Assembly: GCF_034313845.1 (NCBI RefSeq)
Contig: NZ_JAVIWN010000004.1
From: Actimicrobium sp034313845
Lineage (GTDB): Bacteria > Pseudomonadota > Gammaproteobacteria > Burkholderiales > Burkholderiaceae_D
DNA: 64,000 nt
Strand: one strand, 5' to 3'
Translations under genes and position numbers: made by a program
In this document: positions 1 to 8,859 of the stretch, in pieces
Layout of the letters: each line of letters opens with the position of its first letter
Position numbering within the stretch: the stretch's first letter is position 1
The notes under the pieces: generated by a model
The model's database searches: none
Told to the model about the DNA's origin: nothing
What the model saw: only the letters and a program-made list of their open reading frames with translations

Positions 1-117
1 GCGGGTCGCCGTCTGCGGCGTTGCGACACGGGGCGCGACAGAGCCGCTGTTACCGCGGGAAGATTTGCTGATCAGGGAGGACAGCGTCAACGGAAAGCGC
101 TTGTCCTTATCGGTCAT
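1..117 (-). CDS. pcm: Protein-L-isoaspartate O-methyltransferase, N-terminal fragment
   Basis: Only the first 39 codons lie in the window; the gene runs off the left edge. The ATG (115-117) overlaps the surE stop as ATGA, a translational-coupling arrangement. The visible residues (MTDKDKRFPLTLSS...) form a polar N-terminal extension before the catalytic domain. Identification rests mainly on position: pcm directly follows surE in many beta- and gammaproteobacteria, often ahead of nlpD and rpoS. The enzyme methylates isoaspartyl residues in damaged proteins using S-adenosylmethionine. No catalytic motif is visible here, so another downstream gene cannot be excluded. Confidence 0.6.
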   Translation of the reverse strand, partial: MTDKDKRFPLTLSSLISKSSRGNSGSVAPRVATPQTATR

Positions 118-851
118 GACAAGCTTTTCTTGAGGCTGTCTAGCTGGGCACGGTGAGTCAGGTCGATCTGCAATGGCGTGATCGAAATCTTGCCGTTGGC
201 AACCGCATGGAAGTCGGTTCCTTCGCCCGCCTCGCGGGCCTGGCCAGCCGGACCGATCCAGAATATCTCGCGACCATGCGGGTCGGTGGCACGGATTACC
301 GCTTCCGATTGATGGCGCTTGCCGAGCCGGGTGGCAACGATGTCGCCAAGACGTTCATAAGGCAGATTGGGAATATTGACGTTGAGCAGATAGGGCTTGT
401 CCAGGGTCTCGAACTTGCGCAGCACAATCTCGCGCGCCACCCGCGCCGCCGCATCCAGTTCACCCCAGCCTTTCTCGACCTGAGAAAACGCAATCGACGG
501 GATACCGAACAGATAGCCTTCGGTGGCTGCCGCGACGGTGCCCGAATACAACGTGTCATCGCCCATGTTCTGGCCCTGGTTGATGCCCGAAACAATCAGG
601 TCAGGCCGAAACGACAGCACGCCGGTCAATGCCACATGCACACAGTCCGACGGCGTGCCATTGACAAAATGAAAGCCGTTGGCCGCCTTGTAGACGGACA
701 ACGGCCGGTCGAGTGTCAGTGAATTGGAAGAACCGGAACGGTTGCTGTCGGGTGCGACCACGACGATCTCGGCGATCGAAGCCAGTGCATCGGCCAGCGC
801 CACGATGCCGGGCGCGAGGTAACCATCGTCATTGCTGATTAAGATTTTCAT
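114..851 (-). CDS. surE: 5'/3'-nucleotidase SurE
   Basis: A 245-residue protein of normal SurE length. The N-terminus MKILISNDDGYLAPGI carries the metal-binding Asp-Asp pair (ISNDDG), followed by APDSNRSGSSNSLTL and the GTPSDCVHVAL segment typical of SurE. SurE is a cytosolic, metal-dependent phosphatase of nucleoside 5'/3'-monophosphates and exopolyphosphate, linked to stationary-phase survival. It is the upstream partner of pcm and overlaps it by four bases. The 125-bp gap to the divergent oxidoreductase gene must hold both promoters. Confidence 0.96.
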   Translation of the reverse strand: MKILISNDDGYLAPGIVALADALASIAEIVVVAPDSNRSGSSNSLTLDRPLSVYKAANGFHFVNGTPSDCVHVALTGVLSFRPDLIVSGINQGQNMGDDTLYSGTVAAATEGYLFGIPSIAFSQVEKGWGELDAAARVAREIVLRKFETLDKPYLLNVNIPNLPYERLGDIVATRLGKRHQSEAVIRATDPHGREIFWIGPAGQAREAGEGTDFHAVANGKISITPLQIDLTHRAQLDSLKKSLS

Positions 852-934
852 GCGCCTGATTTTACCTGAAGCATCATCCGGAATCGGTCGTGAGCACGAG
901 AATTTACGGCATAATCGACAAACTCAAAAAATCT

Positions 935-944
935 AACGATCGTT
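935..944. promoter_or_regulatory. Short palindrome in the surE / oxidoreductase divergent region
   Basis: AACGATCGTT is a perfect 10-bp palindrome about 32 bp before the oxidoreductase start, inside an A+T-rich stretch that probably holds its promoter. Position and symmetry fit an operator for a dimeric repressor such as a TetR-type protein, but no cognate regulator is adjacent and ten bases can occur by chance. Confidence 0.25.
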
Positions 945-976
945 CTATTAATTTTCATCCAACGAGGAGACACGCC

Positions 977-1957
977 ATGAAAGCCATCGTCTGCAACGCC
1001 TGGGGACTGCCCGATACATTGGTCATTGAAGAGTTGCCCGATGCCGCGCCCGGTCCCGGCCAGATTGCCATCGAGATCCGCGCCGCTGGCGTGAATTTTC
1101 CTGATGTGCTGATCATCCAGAACAAATATCAATTCAAACCTGCCCTGCCCTTCACACCGGGTAGCGAACTGGCCGGCATCGTACTGGCCGTCGGCGAAGG
1201 CGTGACGCGCTACCAGGCGGGTGACGAAGTCATCGCTTTCAGTGCGCAGGGCGCGTTTGCCCAGCAGATCGTCGTTCCGGCCAATGCGGTGATGCCGATG
1301 CCTCCCGGCATGGACTTCGATATCGCTGCCGCCATCACACTGACCTATGGCACGTCGCATCACGCCGTGGTCGACCGGGCGCAGCTGAAAGCCGGCGAAA
1401 CCATGCTGGTTCTGGGTGCTGCAGGTGGTGTCGGCCTGGCCGCCATCGAGATCGGCAAGGCGCTCGGTGCACGAGTGATTGCGGCCGCCTCGTCCGATGA
1501 AAAACTTGCGGTCTGTCGCGAGCACGGTGCCGACGTCACGATCAACTACAGCACCGAAGATTTGCGCGGAGCAATCAAGGCCGCCACCGATGGCAAGGGA
1601 CCGGACGTGATTTACGATCCGGTCGGCGGCATCTATACCGAACCGGCCTTCCGTTCAATCGGCTGGCGCGGTCGTTATCTGGTAGTAGGTTTTGCCAATG
1701 GCGAAATCCCGGCCTTGCCGCTCAACTTGATGCTGCTCAAAGGCGCGTCACTGGTCGGTGTGTTCTGGGGCGAATTCGCCAAACGCGAACCAAAAGCCAA
1801 TGCGGCCGCGATGCAGCAACTGATGGGCTGGCTGGCCAACGGCACGATCAAGCCACGGATTTCCGGGCGCTATGCGCTGGCGGAGACGGCGCAGGCGTTG
1901 AATGACATGGCGGCGCGCAAGGTGATGGGGAAAGTCGTGATCAAGCCCTGGGCTTGA
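977..1957 (+). CDS. NADPH:quinone oxidoreductase family protein (zinc-independent MDR)
   Basis: A 326-residue medium-chain dehydrogenase/reductase. The start MKAIVCNAWGLPD at 977 follows a GAGGAGA ribosome-binding site; the open frame extends further upstream but without a better site. Visible are the N-terminal GroES-like fold (residues ~25-110, GVNFPDVL, PGSELAGIV) and the NADPH-binding Rossmann segment LGAAGGVGLAAIEIGKALGA. The cysteine/histidine zinc ligands of alcohol dehydrogenases are absent, as in the QOR group. It likely reduces quinones or enones with NADPH in the cytosol; the substrate cannot be told from sequence. It stands alone, divergent from surE. Confidence 0.88.
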   Translation: MKAIVCNAWGLPDTLVIEELPDAAPGPGQIAIEIRAAGVNFPDVLIIQNKYQFKPALPFTPGSELAGIVLAVGEGVTRYQAGDEVIAFSAQGAFAQQIVVPANAVMPMPPGMDFDIAAAITLTYGTSHHAVVDRAQLKAGETMLVLGAAGGVGLAAIEIGKALGARVIAAASSDEKLAVCREHGADVTINYSTEDLRGAIKAATDGKGPDVIYDPVGGIYTEPAFRSIGWRGRYLVVGFANGEIPALPLNLMLLKGASLVGVFWGEFAKREPKANAAAMQQLMGWLANGTIKPRISGRYALAETAQALNDMAARKVMGKVVIKPWA

Positions 1958-1997
1958 GGAGGCGTTTTCTCGCGGGGGTAGCAAGCGGCGCACTGAC

Positions 1998-2215
1998 TGC
2001 GGTTGCTGATTCTGTATGCACTCCGTCATGACCAAGCCGGGAGCGGACCGGCAGGCGGACCATACACTTCGCCAAAAAGAAGTCACCAAGAAAAAGGCGA
2101 CCGCGAGACTGCTGCCCTCCGGGTTCCCAAAAACGGACTCTGCCTCAATGCGGAACAGGTCAACGTCAACTGCCACATCAACCGCAACCGCAAACCCAAA
2201 ACCTCAAACCTGAGA
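1998..2215 (+). repeat. Dispersed intergenic repeat, modules B (reversed) and A
   Basis: The 577-bp gap 1958-2534 has no credible gene. Positions ~2000-2045 read in reverse match the segments at ~48885-48925 and ~49163-49206 (module B). Positions ~2052-2185 closely match the reverse complement of ~47378-47564 (module A), including CCATACACTTCGCC, AAGAAAAAGGCGACCGCGA, GGGTTCCCAAAAAC and GCGGAACAGGTCAACGTCAA. Short open frames here are repeats read as protein. The remainder (2216-2534) is A+T-rich leader of the chemoreceptor gene with no motif I can name. Confidence 0.8.
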
Positions 2216-2534
2216 TATTCAACGTCGAGGCAGGCACTCCCGGCAACGCAACACGACCAATTTTATGGCCCGTGGGGTGACTGGCCGGATTGCCTCGACG
2301 TTACTCCCAAAATAGTCGTCACTTAGCCGCGATCAGGGAACAATCATTGCCCTGTCAAACCAGCTTACGACGCATTCACGTTCAAAACTATTTTTGAACC
2401 ACACCCTCAAATTTGCAAATACTCAACCGTTAATTCCATAGGTATTAACTTTTGGTTTCTATGCTTTAATATTTAGTCGTTGCCGGTGCTGTGCGTACCT
2501 GTTTCATCACTTCACATTTAAAACTGAGGACACC

Positions 2535-4232
2535 ATGAGAATCCATACGAAACTGATCATCTCTTTCGCCGTCCTTACAGGCATGGTCTTGCTTGTTGCC
2601 GCCATCGCTCTGAATTCGATATCCAAGGCGAATGATCACTTCTCTCAATACATTCATGGGATCAAGGCGCGCGGCGCGGAGGCAGACAAATTTCGTCGTG
2701 CGGTCGACGAACGGGCGATTGCAGTGCGTAATCTGGTTCTGGTCACCAAACCGGCAGATCTTGCACTGGAAACGGAGCTGGTTAAAGCCGCCCATGCGCG
2801 GGCGGGTGAACACTTCGCCAAATTAAAAGACATGCTCGCCAAGGCAACCGATGTCAGCGAAAAAGGTCGCCTGATGGTGGTCGAGATGGAGAAGCTCGAA
2901 ACGAAATACGCACCGGTGGCGCTGGCCATCGTGGACCTTGCGCTAAAGAAGAAAACACAGGAAGCCATTGCGATGATGAATGACGAGTGCAGACCTCTGC
3001 TAGCGTCGATTGTCAAGCTGTCCACCGAATACGCAGAAGTCACCGAGGCACGCTCGATTCAAATTATTGAGGAATCACAGGCCAACTATATCGTGCGACA
3101 GAATCTGCTCATCGCCGTCTGTCTGCTAGGCATTTGCTTTGCCGCAGTCACTGGCGTGCTGGTCACACGCAGCATCACCCGGCCGATCAACAAGGCGGTG
3201 CAATTGGCCGATGCCGTTGCCAAAGGCGATCTGACCATGCAGATCGATATCGAGGGCAAGGATGAAACAGCAAGACTCCTCGCCTCGCTCAAGACCATGC
3301 AGGAGAGTCTTTCTCAAGTGGTCGCGGGCGTACGCCAAAATGCCGAAGGCGTAGCCACTGGCAGCGAGCAAATTGCGCAAGGCAATGCTGACCTGAGTCA
3401 ACGCACGGAAGAACAAGCCTCTGCGCTGGAAGAAACCGCATCATCGATGGAAGAACTGGGCTCAACCGTGCGCCAGAATGCCGAGAATGCAAAGCGAGCA
3501 AGCCAGTTCGCACTAGGTGCATCGGCGGTGGCCTGCGAAGGCGGCAAGGTCGTCAACCAGGTGGTCGAGACGATGAAAGGCATCAATGACTCGTCAAGGC
3601 GCATCGCCGACATCATCAGTGTCATTGATGGAATCGCCTTCCAGACCAACATTCTTGCGCTAAACGCAGCAGTTGAAGCCGCCCGCGCCGGTGAACAGGG
3701 ACGTGGCTTTGCGGTGGTCGCGTCGGAAGTGCGCAGTCTGGCGCAACGTAGCGCTGAAGCCGCCAAAGAAATCAAGAGCCTTATTGGCACTAGCGTCGAG
3801 CGCGTGGTGGAGGGCACCATGCTGGTCGATAAAGCCGGTGCCACGATGACGGAAATCGTTGACTCGATCAAACGCGTGACCGACATCATGACGGAGATCA
3901 GTGTCGCGAGCGTTGAGCAAAGCACTGGCGTTGGTCAAGTGAGCGAAGCAGTAAGCCAGATGGATCAAGCCACCCAGCAAAATGCGGCGATGGTGGAGCA
4001 AAGCGCCGCAGCGGCTGAGAACCTAAAAGATCAGGCCAGTGCACTTGTGCAATCGGTCGCTGTCTTCAAATTAACTATGCAGCAAGGCGTCAACAACAGC
4101 ACTGCGCCAGCACCGGAGCGTCGCAGTCCGAACAGAGCCAGGAATGTGATCCGCCCCGCTTTCAAACTGGTCAATACACCGACACGCAAAACCATCGCCG
4201 CGGCCGCTCCTCCCCTCTCCAGCCTATCGTGA
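2535..4232 (+). CDS. Methyl-accepting chemotaxis protein
   Basis: A 565-residue chemoreceptor. TM1 lies near residues 7-29, followed by a ~160-residue helical periplasmic sensor of the four-helix-bundle type, TM2 near 188-210, a HAMP domain (~211-263, with TRSITRPINKAV) and the cytoplasmic signalling domain. The kinase/CheW-contact hairpin is perfectly recognisable (GIAFQTNILALNAAVEAARA). Methylation-helix segments rich in Glu/Gln flank it. The C-terminus lacks a clear NWETF-type CheR tether. A good SD (GAGGACACC) precedes ATG 2535. The ligand is unknown. No other chemotaxis gene is adjacent, so this is an orphan receptor. A second, broken relative lies at 33827-35436. Confidence 0.95.
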   Translation: MRIHTKLIISFAVLTGMVLLVAAIALNSISKANDHFSQYIHGIKARGAEADKFRRAVDERAIAVRNLVLVTKPADLALETELVKAAHARAGEHFAKLKDMLAKATDVSEKGRLMVVEMEKLETKYAPVALAIVDLALKKKTQEAIAMMNDECRPLLASIVKLSTEYAEVTEARSIQIIEESQANYIVRQNLLIAVCLLGICFAAVTGVLVTRSITRPINKAVQLADAVAKGDLTMQIDIEGKDETARLLASLKTMQESLSQVVAGVRQNAEGVATGSEQIAQGNADLSQRTEEQASALEETASSMEELGSTVRQNAENAKRASQFALGASAVACEGGKVVNQVVETMKGINDSSRRIADIISVIDGIAFQTNILALNAAVEAARAGEQGRGFAVVASEVRSLAQRSAEAAKEIKSLIGTSVERVVEGTMLVDKAGATMTEIVDSIKRVTDIMTEISVASVEQSTGVGQVSEAVSQMDQATQQNAAMVEQSAAAAENLKDQASALVQSVAVFKLTMQQGVNNSTAPAPERRSPNRARNVIRPAFKLVNTPTRKTIAAAAPPLSSLS

Positions 4233-4404
4233 AACAACTTGATCGAACTCGTTCAGAAAGCTGGATACCGGGATTCCAGGACGACATTCGACACATCGCA
4301 ACACAGGATGTGTCGACTGCCGATACGTAGGTCGGAGTTGGGGAGACAACACCGATCAGCAAGTGATCTGGCGACTGGACATCGCGCGAATCGCCGATGC
4401 CCAC

Positions 4405-4426
4405 GTCAGACCAATGATGGTCTGAC
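4405..4426. repeat. Small stem-loop in the gap after the chemoreceptor gene
   Basis: A 9-bp perfect stem (GTCAGACCA / TGGTCTGAC) with a four-base loop sits in the ~300-bp gap 4233-4536 between two convergent genes. It has no U-run on either strand, so it is not a classical intrinsic terminator. Nothing else in the gap looks functional. Confidence 0.4.
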
Positions 4427-4536
4427 TGGTGGCTACGGAGAACCAGAAAGAGACATGTCGAATCAGGCACGGGCACTGTTCGGCATGCCAATGCATGGCA
4501 ACGTCGGAATCAGCAGCGCCGCCCAAAAAGCAAACC

Positions 4537-5457
4537 TCAGCTATCCGTCTCGACCAGCGTCTGGTGCACGTAAGCCGACAGAACCAGACGATCCTGCACC
4601 GACACGTCAACAAATTCAAATCCATGCCGAAACCCCTCGCCGACATCCGCCGGGGCGACGGAACGCAGCACGGTTTGCAGATTCAGAAACAGGTCCTGCT
4701 CGGCCACAAAGACCTTCATCTTGATGCGGCCAGTCTCGCCTTTTTCACCGAGGATTTCCTTGGCAATAGCCGAGGCACCACCCATGCTCAAATCGGTGAT
4801 GGTGGCAGCCGAATTGCGCTCGGGTTGCCCGAGGGAGATCGCCGAAATCACCCGCACGGCAACCCGCGCGGTTTGTCGCACGACGGTGCAACGCAATTGC
4901 TTGGGATACGAAAGATGAAGGTAAGGATGCGGCGTATGGACCGAGCGCACCGCAGCGGCGATGAATGCGTACGCTTTTTTCCCGGAAAAGGCGCGGACAA
5001 CAAAACTCTGGCCATCGCGTATCAACTCGTACTTGCCGTCCAACATGGGAGCGGTCACGTACACGGTTTTGCCCTTGACGAAGCCAATCAATTTGACCGT
5101 GTAGCGAATCGACGGCTTGTCCTGCATCTGCAACATCATTGTTTCGCCGATGTTCCAGCGCACATCCTGCATGTTCACGGCAATCTCGCGCTCGGCAGCT
5201 TCCGGCTTCGGTGCGACAGTGGCCTCGACCAGGCGCTTTGTGTTGTGTTCCGCCGGGATAGGGCCGGCAGGACGCTCCCAGCCACCTTGCTGGTAGTACC
5301 CGTTTTCCAGCACACCGGCGATCTTGGCAGGATTGTCGATCACGTATCCGGAAGCCAGTAGCAGGTTGCCGTGGTAGTCGTAGATAGCGCGTGGCAATGG
5401 CTTGCCGACGATGATTTCGGAGGCACGAACTGGAATCAGAGCAAGGGACTCGGACAT
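4537..5457 (-). CDS. Flagellar brake / PilZ domain protein (c-di-GMP receptor)
   Basis: A 306-residue protein. I use the ATG at 5455-5457 (MSESLALIPV), which has AGAAGG six bases upstream; a GTG two codons earlier would abut that site. The C-terminal half carries the PilZ c-di-GMP signature: RQTAR at the domain start and DLSMGGA about 35 residues later, matching RxxxR and D/NxSxxG. The N-terminal half resembles the YcgR-type flagellar brake domain only loosely. Such proteins bind cyclic di-GMP and change motility, exopolysaccharide or pilus function. It lies downstream of the helicase gene with a 144-bp gap and is convergent with the chemoreceptor gene. Confidence 0.85.
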   Translation of the reverse strand: MSESLALIPVRASEIIVGKPLPRAIYDYHGNLLLASGYVIDNPAKIAGVLENGYYQQGGWERPAGPIPAEHNTKRLVEATVAPKPEAAEREIAVNMQDVRWNIGETMMLQMQDKPSIRYTVKLIGFVKGKTVYVTAPMLDGKYELIRDGQSFVVRAFSGKKAYAFIAAAVRSVHTPHPYLHLSYPKQLRCTVVRQTARVAVRVISAISLGQPERNSAATITDLSMGGASAIAKEILGEKGETGRIKMKVFVAEQDLFLNLQTVLRSVAPADVGEGFRHGFEFVDVSVQDRLVLSAYVHQTLVETDS

Positions 5458-5601
5458 GCACACCCTTCTGGATCAGGCGCGGAATCGGCTTGGCATGTTG
5501 CCTGCCCGGGTACCGCATCGCCCGAAATAAATGTGCCCAAGTATAACAACTATTGCTTCTGAGTTATTCGACAAAACCTGTGTGCGGCGACGCCCTCCTT
5601 G

Positions 5602-7620
5602 CTACGGCGTCGCTGAGAAAAAGGCCAGCACCGCATCACGCTCACGGGTGCGCTTGAAGGCTGGCAGGCTTTGCCAGATGCGCTTTCCGTACGGCTTGGA
5701 GAGCAGGCGCGGATCGCACAACATCAGCACGCCACGATCGCTTTCATCGCGGATCAATCGACCAGCACCCTGCTTGAGGTTGATGATGGCCTCCGGTAAC
5801 TGGTGATGAATGAAGCCATTGCGGCCCTTGCGTTCGAGCGCCGCAATCCGTGCCGCCAGCACGGGATCATCCGGTGGTGAAAACGGCAGCTTGTCGATGA
5901 TGACCAGCGACAGCGCGTCGCCGCGTACGTCGACACCTTCCCAGAAGCTCTGGCTACCAATCAGTACTGCATTACCCGCTGCGCGGAAGCGGTCGAGCAA
6001 TTCGTTGCGTCCTGCCTCGCCCTGCACCATCAGCGGAAACGGCAAGTTGCGTCGGGCGAATTCGTCACGCAATCGTTCGGCGGCGCGACTGACCGCGCGT
6101 AGCGTCGTACACAACAGGAAGGTCCGACCACCGGCGGCTTCGATGACCGGCAACGCCGCATCAATGACCGCGTCGGTGTACTCCGACGAATTCGGCTGCG
6201 GCATATTGTGCGGTACGTACAGCAAACCCTGCTGTTCGTAATCGAACGGGCTGGGCCAGGAGCGCGCAACGACGTCGGCCAAACCCATCTGATCAGTGAA
6301 ATGATGAAAATCGTTTTTAACCGCCAGCGTCGCCGACGTGAAAATCCACGCACGTGGCGAGCCTTCACGCTGCTTGCTGAAGATCGGTGCGATCGACAGC
6401 GGCGTCTGGTGCAGTTGCAGCGAACTGGAAAACGCCTCGACCCACAAGACATTTTCCTGGTCCGTATCGGTCACTGTCGCCGCCGCATCGGTGGCCACCA
6501 GCCAGGCCGACAACTGGTTGCCCAGCTCGATCGTACGCACCCGGCACAGCTCGATGGTTTCAGCGCGCTCTGCCTGTTTTTCGAGCACCGCGACCATACT
6601 CTGCAACTCGGTCTGCAAGGTCAGCAACGCAGGAAAGAACGCACTCGACGGCGCAATCTGGCTGACTGCCAGCCGCATCACATCCTGCGGAAAAGCCAGG
6701 CGCAAGTCGCGTGCAGCACGGTCGACCGGTGCCACCACGCGCGCCCAGTCTGCCCCGTCACGGGCATGCGACAAGCCTTCGGCCTGCACGTCGCGGCACA
6801 ACTCGATGATTTGCGAGGTCGAAATGGTCTCGCCAAAAAACAGCGTCGCCGTATCCGGCAATTGATGGGCTTCATCGAAAATGATGGTGTTAGCCGACGG
6901 CAGCAATTCAGCCATGCCGGTTTCCTTGAGCGCGACATCGGCAAAGAACAGGTGATGGTTGACCACCACGACATCGGCTTGCTGGGCTTCCTTGCGGGCC
7001 TTCATCACGAAGCAATCCTGGTAGTACTGGCATTCGGCACCCATACAGGTATCGCGGGTCGACGTGACCAGATTCCAGATCATCGCGTTCTCCGGCACGC
7101 GCGACAGCTCGGACTTGTCGCCGGTCGTCGTGGTCTTCATGAAGCGCGAAATTTCACGCAGGTTGCCGATATCATCGCGCGAGGTCATGCGGCCGTTCTG
7201 CTGCGTGCGTTCCAAATGGAAATGACACAGGTAATTCGAGCGCCCTTTGAGCAACGCCACCGAGACCGGTGCATTGAGTGCCTTGCGCACCGTCGGGATG
7301 TCGCGGGAAAAAAGCTGGTCCTGCAAGTTCTTGGTCCCGGTCGAAATAATCACCTTGCCGCCCCATAGCAGCGCCGGTACCAGATAAGCAAAGGTCTTGC
7401 CGGTACCGGTGCCGGCTTCGGCGATGAGGGTTTCCTGGCCGGCAATCGCGTTGCCGATCGCCTTGGCCATTTCGGTTTGCGCATGGCGCGATCGAAAGCC
7501 GCGCACGGCCTGGCTCAGCGCACCGCCTTCGCCAAATAACCGTTCGACATCGGCATTATGAACACCGGGCACAAGGGGAGCGACGGTCGCGAGGGCGCCA
7601 TCTGGAAGTTCTTCAGTCAA
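5602..7620 (-). CDS. yoaA: ATP-dependent DNA helicase, DinG/YoaA family
   Basis: A 672-residue superfamily 2 helicase of the XPD-like iron-sulfur group. Walker A is GTGTGKT (K75) and the DEAH box is at 249-252. Four cysteines, C132, C192, C197 and C203, have the spacing of the DinG 4Fe-4S cluster. Motif VI is near QGAGRLIRDESDRG at the C-terminus. These enzymes unwind 5'-tailed duplexes, D-loops and G-quadruplexes in the cytosol; YoaA works with the polymerase III chi subunit in repair of replication blocks. The choice between YoaA and DinG is by overall resemblance only. The 40-bp gap to the upstream YdcH-like gene suggests co-transcription. Confidence 0.93.
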   Translation of the reverse strand: MTEELPDGALATVAPLVPGVHNADVERLFGEGGALSQAVRGFRSRHAQTEMAKAIGNAIAGQETLIAEAGTGTGKTFAYLVPALLWGGKVIISTGTKNLQDQLFSRDIPTVRKALNAPVSVALLKGRSNYLCHFHLERTQQNGRMTSRDDIGNLREISRFMKTTTTGDKSELSRVPENAMIWNLVTSTRDTCMGAECQYYQDCFVMKARKEAQQADVVVVNHHLFFADVALKETGMAELLPSANTIIFDEAHQLPDTATLFFGETISTSQIIELCRDVQAEGLSHARDGADWARVVAPVDRAARDLRLAFPQDVMRLAVSQIAPSSAFFPALLTLQTELQSMVAVLEKQAERAETIELCRVRTIELGNQLSAWLVATDAAATVTDTDQENVLWVEAFSSSLQLHQTPLSIAPIFSKQREGSPRAWIFTSATLAVKNDFHHFTDQMGLADVVARSWPSPFDYEQQGLLYVPHNMPQPNSSEYTDAVIDAALPVIEAAGGRTFLLCTTLRAVSRAAERLRDEFARRNLPFPLMVQGEAGRNELLDRFRAAGNAVLIGSQSFWEGVDVRGDALSLVIIDKLPFSPPDDPVLAARIAALERKGRNGFIHHQLPEAIINLKQGAGRLIRDESDRGVLMLCDPRLLSKPYGKRIWQSLPAFKRTRERDAVLAFFSATP

Positions 7621-7660
7621 GTAAGCAATCAGTGAGTCGAGCGGGCAGCATGCTACGGAT

Positions 7661-7867
7661 TCAGGCCGGAATGTCGGGAATGAGCTGCATTTTCAGCAGC
7701 GTGATGTGGTCTTTGAGTTGCAGCTTGCGCTTCTTGAGGCGTCGCAATTGCAATTCTTCGTGACGGGTGTCGCGGATCAACGTATCGATGACGGCATCGA
7801 GATCGCGATGTTCGACTTCCAGTTCGATGATGCGGCGGCGCACATCGTCCGACGGCGGGTTACTCAT
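7661..7867 (-). CDS. YdcH family protein (DUF465)
   Basis: A small 68-residue charged helical protein, MSNPPSDDVRRRIIELEVEHRDLD..., with the alternating heptad character of DUF465/YdcH proteins (short antiparallel coiled coil, LKKRKLQLKDHI near the end). I take ATG 7865-7867 rather than the TTG 24 bases upstream because family members begin at this point. The SD is weak. Function is unknown for the family. It is immediately upstream of the helicase gene and divergent from the PP2C gene. Confidence 0.8.
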   Translation of the reverse strand: MSNPPSDDVRRRIIELEVEHRDLDAVIDTLIRDTRHEELQLRRLKKRKLQLKDHITLLKMQLIPDIPA

Positions 7868-8015
7868 GATGAGCCGACATCCGTGTCGCAATCACGCTGC
7901 GATGCTGCGCACCGGGATACCATAAAAAGAGGGAATTCATTTGACTCCAGGTTTTACCGTGTAATGATTACGTACAATCCAAAAATCTCTAGCGCAGTTT
8001 AATCTACCCCGGTCC

Positions 8016-8774
8016 ATGAGCCAATACAAGATAGAAGCAGGAACCGGCCAGTACATCGGTGACCGGGAAGAACAACAGGATCGGGTCGCCCTGTTTGGCT
8101 CCGACAAGGCCCCTGGCTTCATGATGGCCGTACTCGCCGACGGAATGGGCGGTCGCACTGGCGGAGCGATGGCCGCAGAACAAGTCATCCGCACTTCACG
8201 CCAGCTGTTCGACGAATTTTCACCGCTGACCGACGACGTCGACGTGATGTTACACACTATCGCATTCGAAGCGCACACCATCATCAAACTCAGCGGACTG
8301 ACTGCCGAAAAAGAACCCCACAGCACACTCGTCGCGCTAGTCCTGACACCCTCCGGAACTGCCCACTGGGCCCATGCCGGTGATTCGCGGTTATATCGCT
8401 ACAGCGGTCCGGCCTTTGCGGAACGAACTGTCGATCACTCGTTTGTCGAACGCCTGATCAAACAGGGTAAGCTCAAGAAGGAAGAAGTCGCCCGCCATCG
8501 CCTGTCGAATATCCTCGTCAACGTACTGGGCAGTCCGCAAAAAGAACCGTTCGTGACGCTGGGTCGGCATGATGGACTGAAAGCTGGCGATGCGTTCCTG
8601 CTGTGTTCGGACGGTCTCTGGCAGTACTTCAACAAACGGGAAATCGGTGCAGCCATTACCAACTACGCGCCGCGTCAGTGCTCCGAACGACTGATTGAAG
8701 AAGCCCGTGAACGGGCCGTTGGCAGCAATGCGGACAACTGCACGTTGGCGGTGATAAAGCTCGTAGCGAAGTAG
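8016..8774 (+). CDS. PP2C-type serine/threonine protein phosphatase
   Basis: A 252-residue single-domain PPM phosphatase. Metal-binding and catalytic motifs are all present: GDREEQQDR near residue 17, ADGMGGRTGG, the AGDSRLYRY segment, LLCSDGLWQYF and the C-terminal DNCTLAVI. These coordinate two Mn/Mg ions that hydrolyse phospho-Ser/Thr. No transmembrane segment is seen, so it is cytosolic. Such proteins often partner a Hanks-type kinase or act in type VI secretion or stress pathways, but no kinase gene is in the window. It stands alone. Confidence 0.93.
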   Translation: MSQYKIEAGTGQYIGDREEQQDRVALFGSDKAPGFMMAVLADGMGGRTGGAMAAEQVIRTSRQLFDEFSPLTDDVDVMLHTIAFEAHTIIKLSGLTAEKEPHSTLVALVLTPSGTAHWAHAGDSRLYRYSGPAFAERTVDHSFVERLIKQGKLKKEEVARHRLSNILVNVLGSPQKEPFVTLGRHDGLKAGDAFLLCSDGLWQYFNKREIGAAITNYAPRQCSERLIEEARERAVGSNADNCTLAVIKLVAK

Positions 8775-8859
8775 GCGACTGCGCCAGCGCAAACAGCGCT
8801 CTGCGTGACCTGAAGGTTCGGCATGTATTTACTTCAGCGCGACCAGTCTCGTCCCGACC

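Noticed and set aside
2003..2326. 107-codon plus-strand frame after the oxidoreductase gene
   Set aside because: It is made of dispersed repeat modules A and B that recur near 47-49 kb, so the frame is an accident of the repeat.
4239..4724. 161-codon plus-strand frame after the first chemoreceptor gene
   Set aside because: It overlaps the 3' end of the PilZ gene in antisense, has a low-complexity polar composition and no SD.
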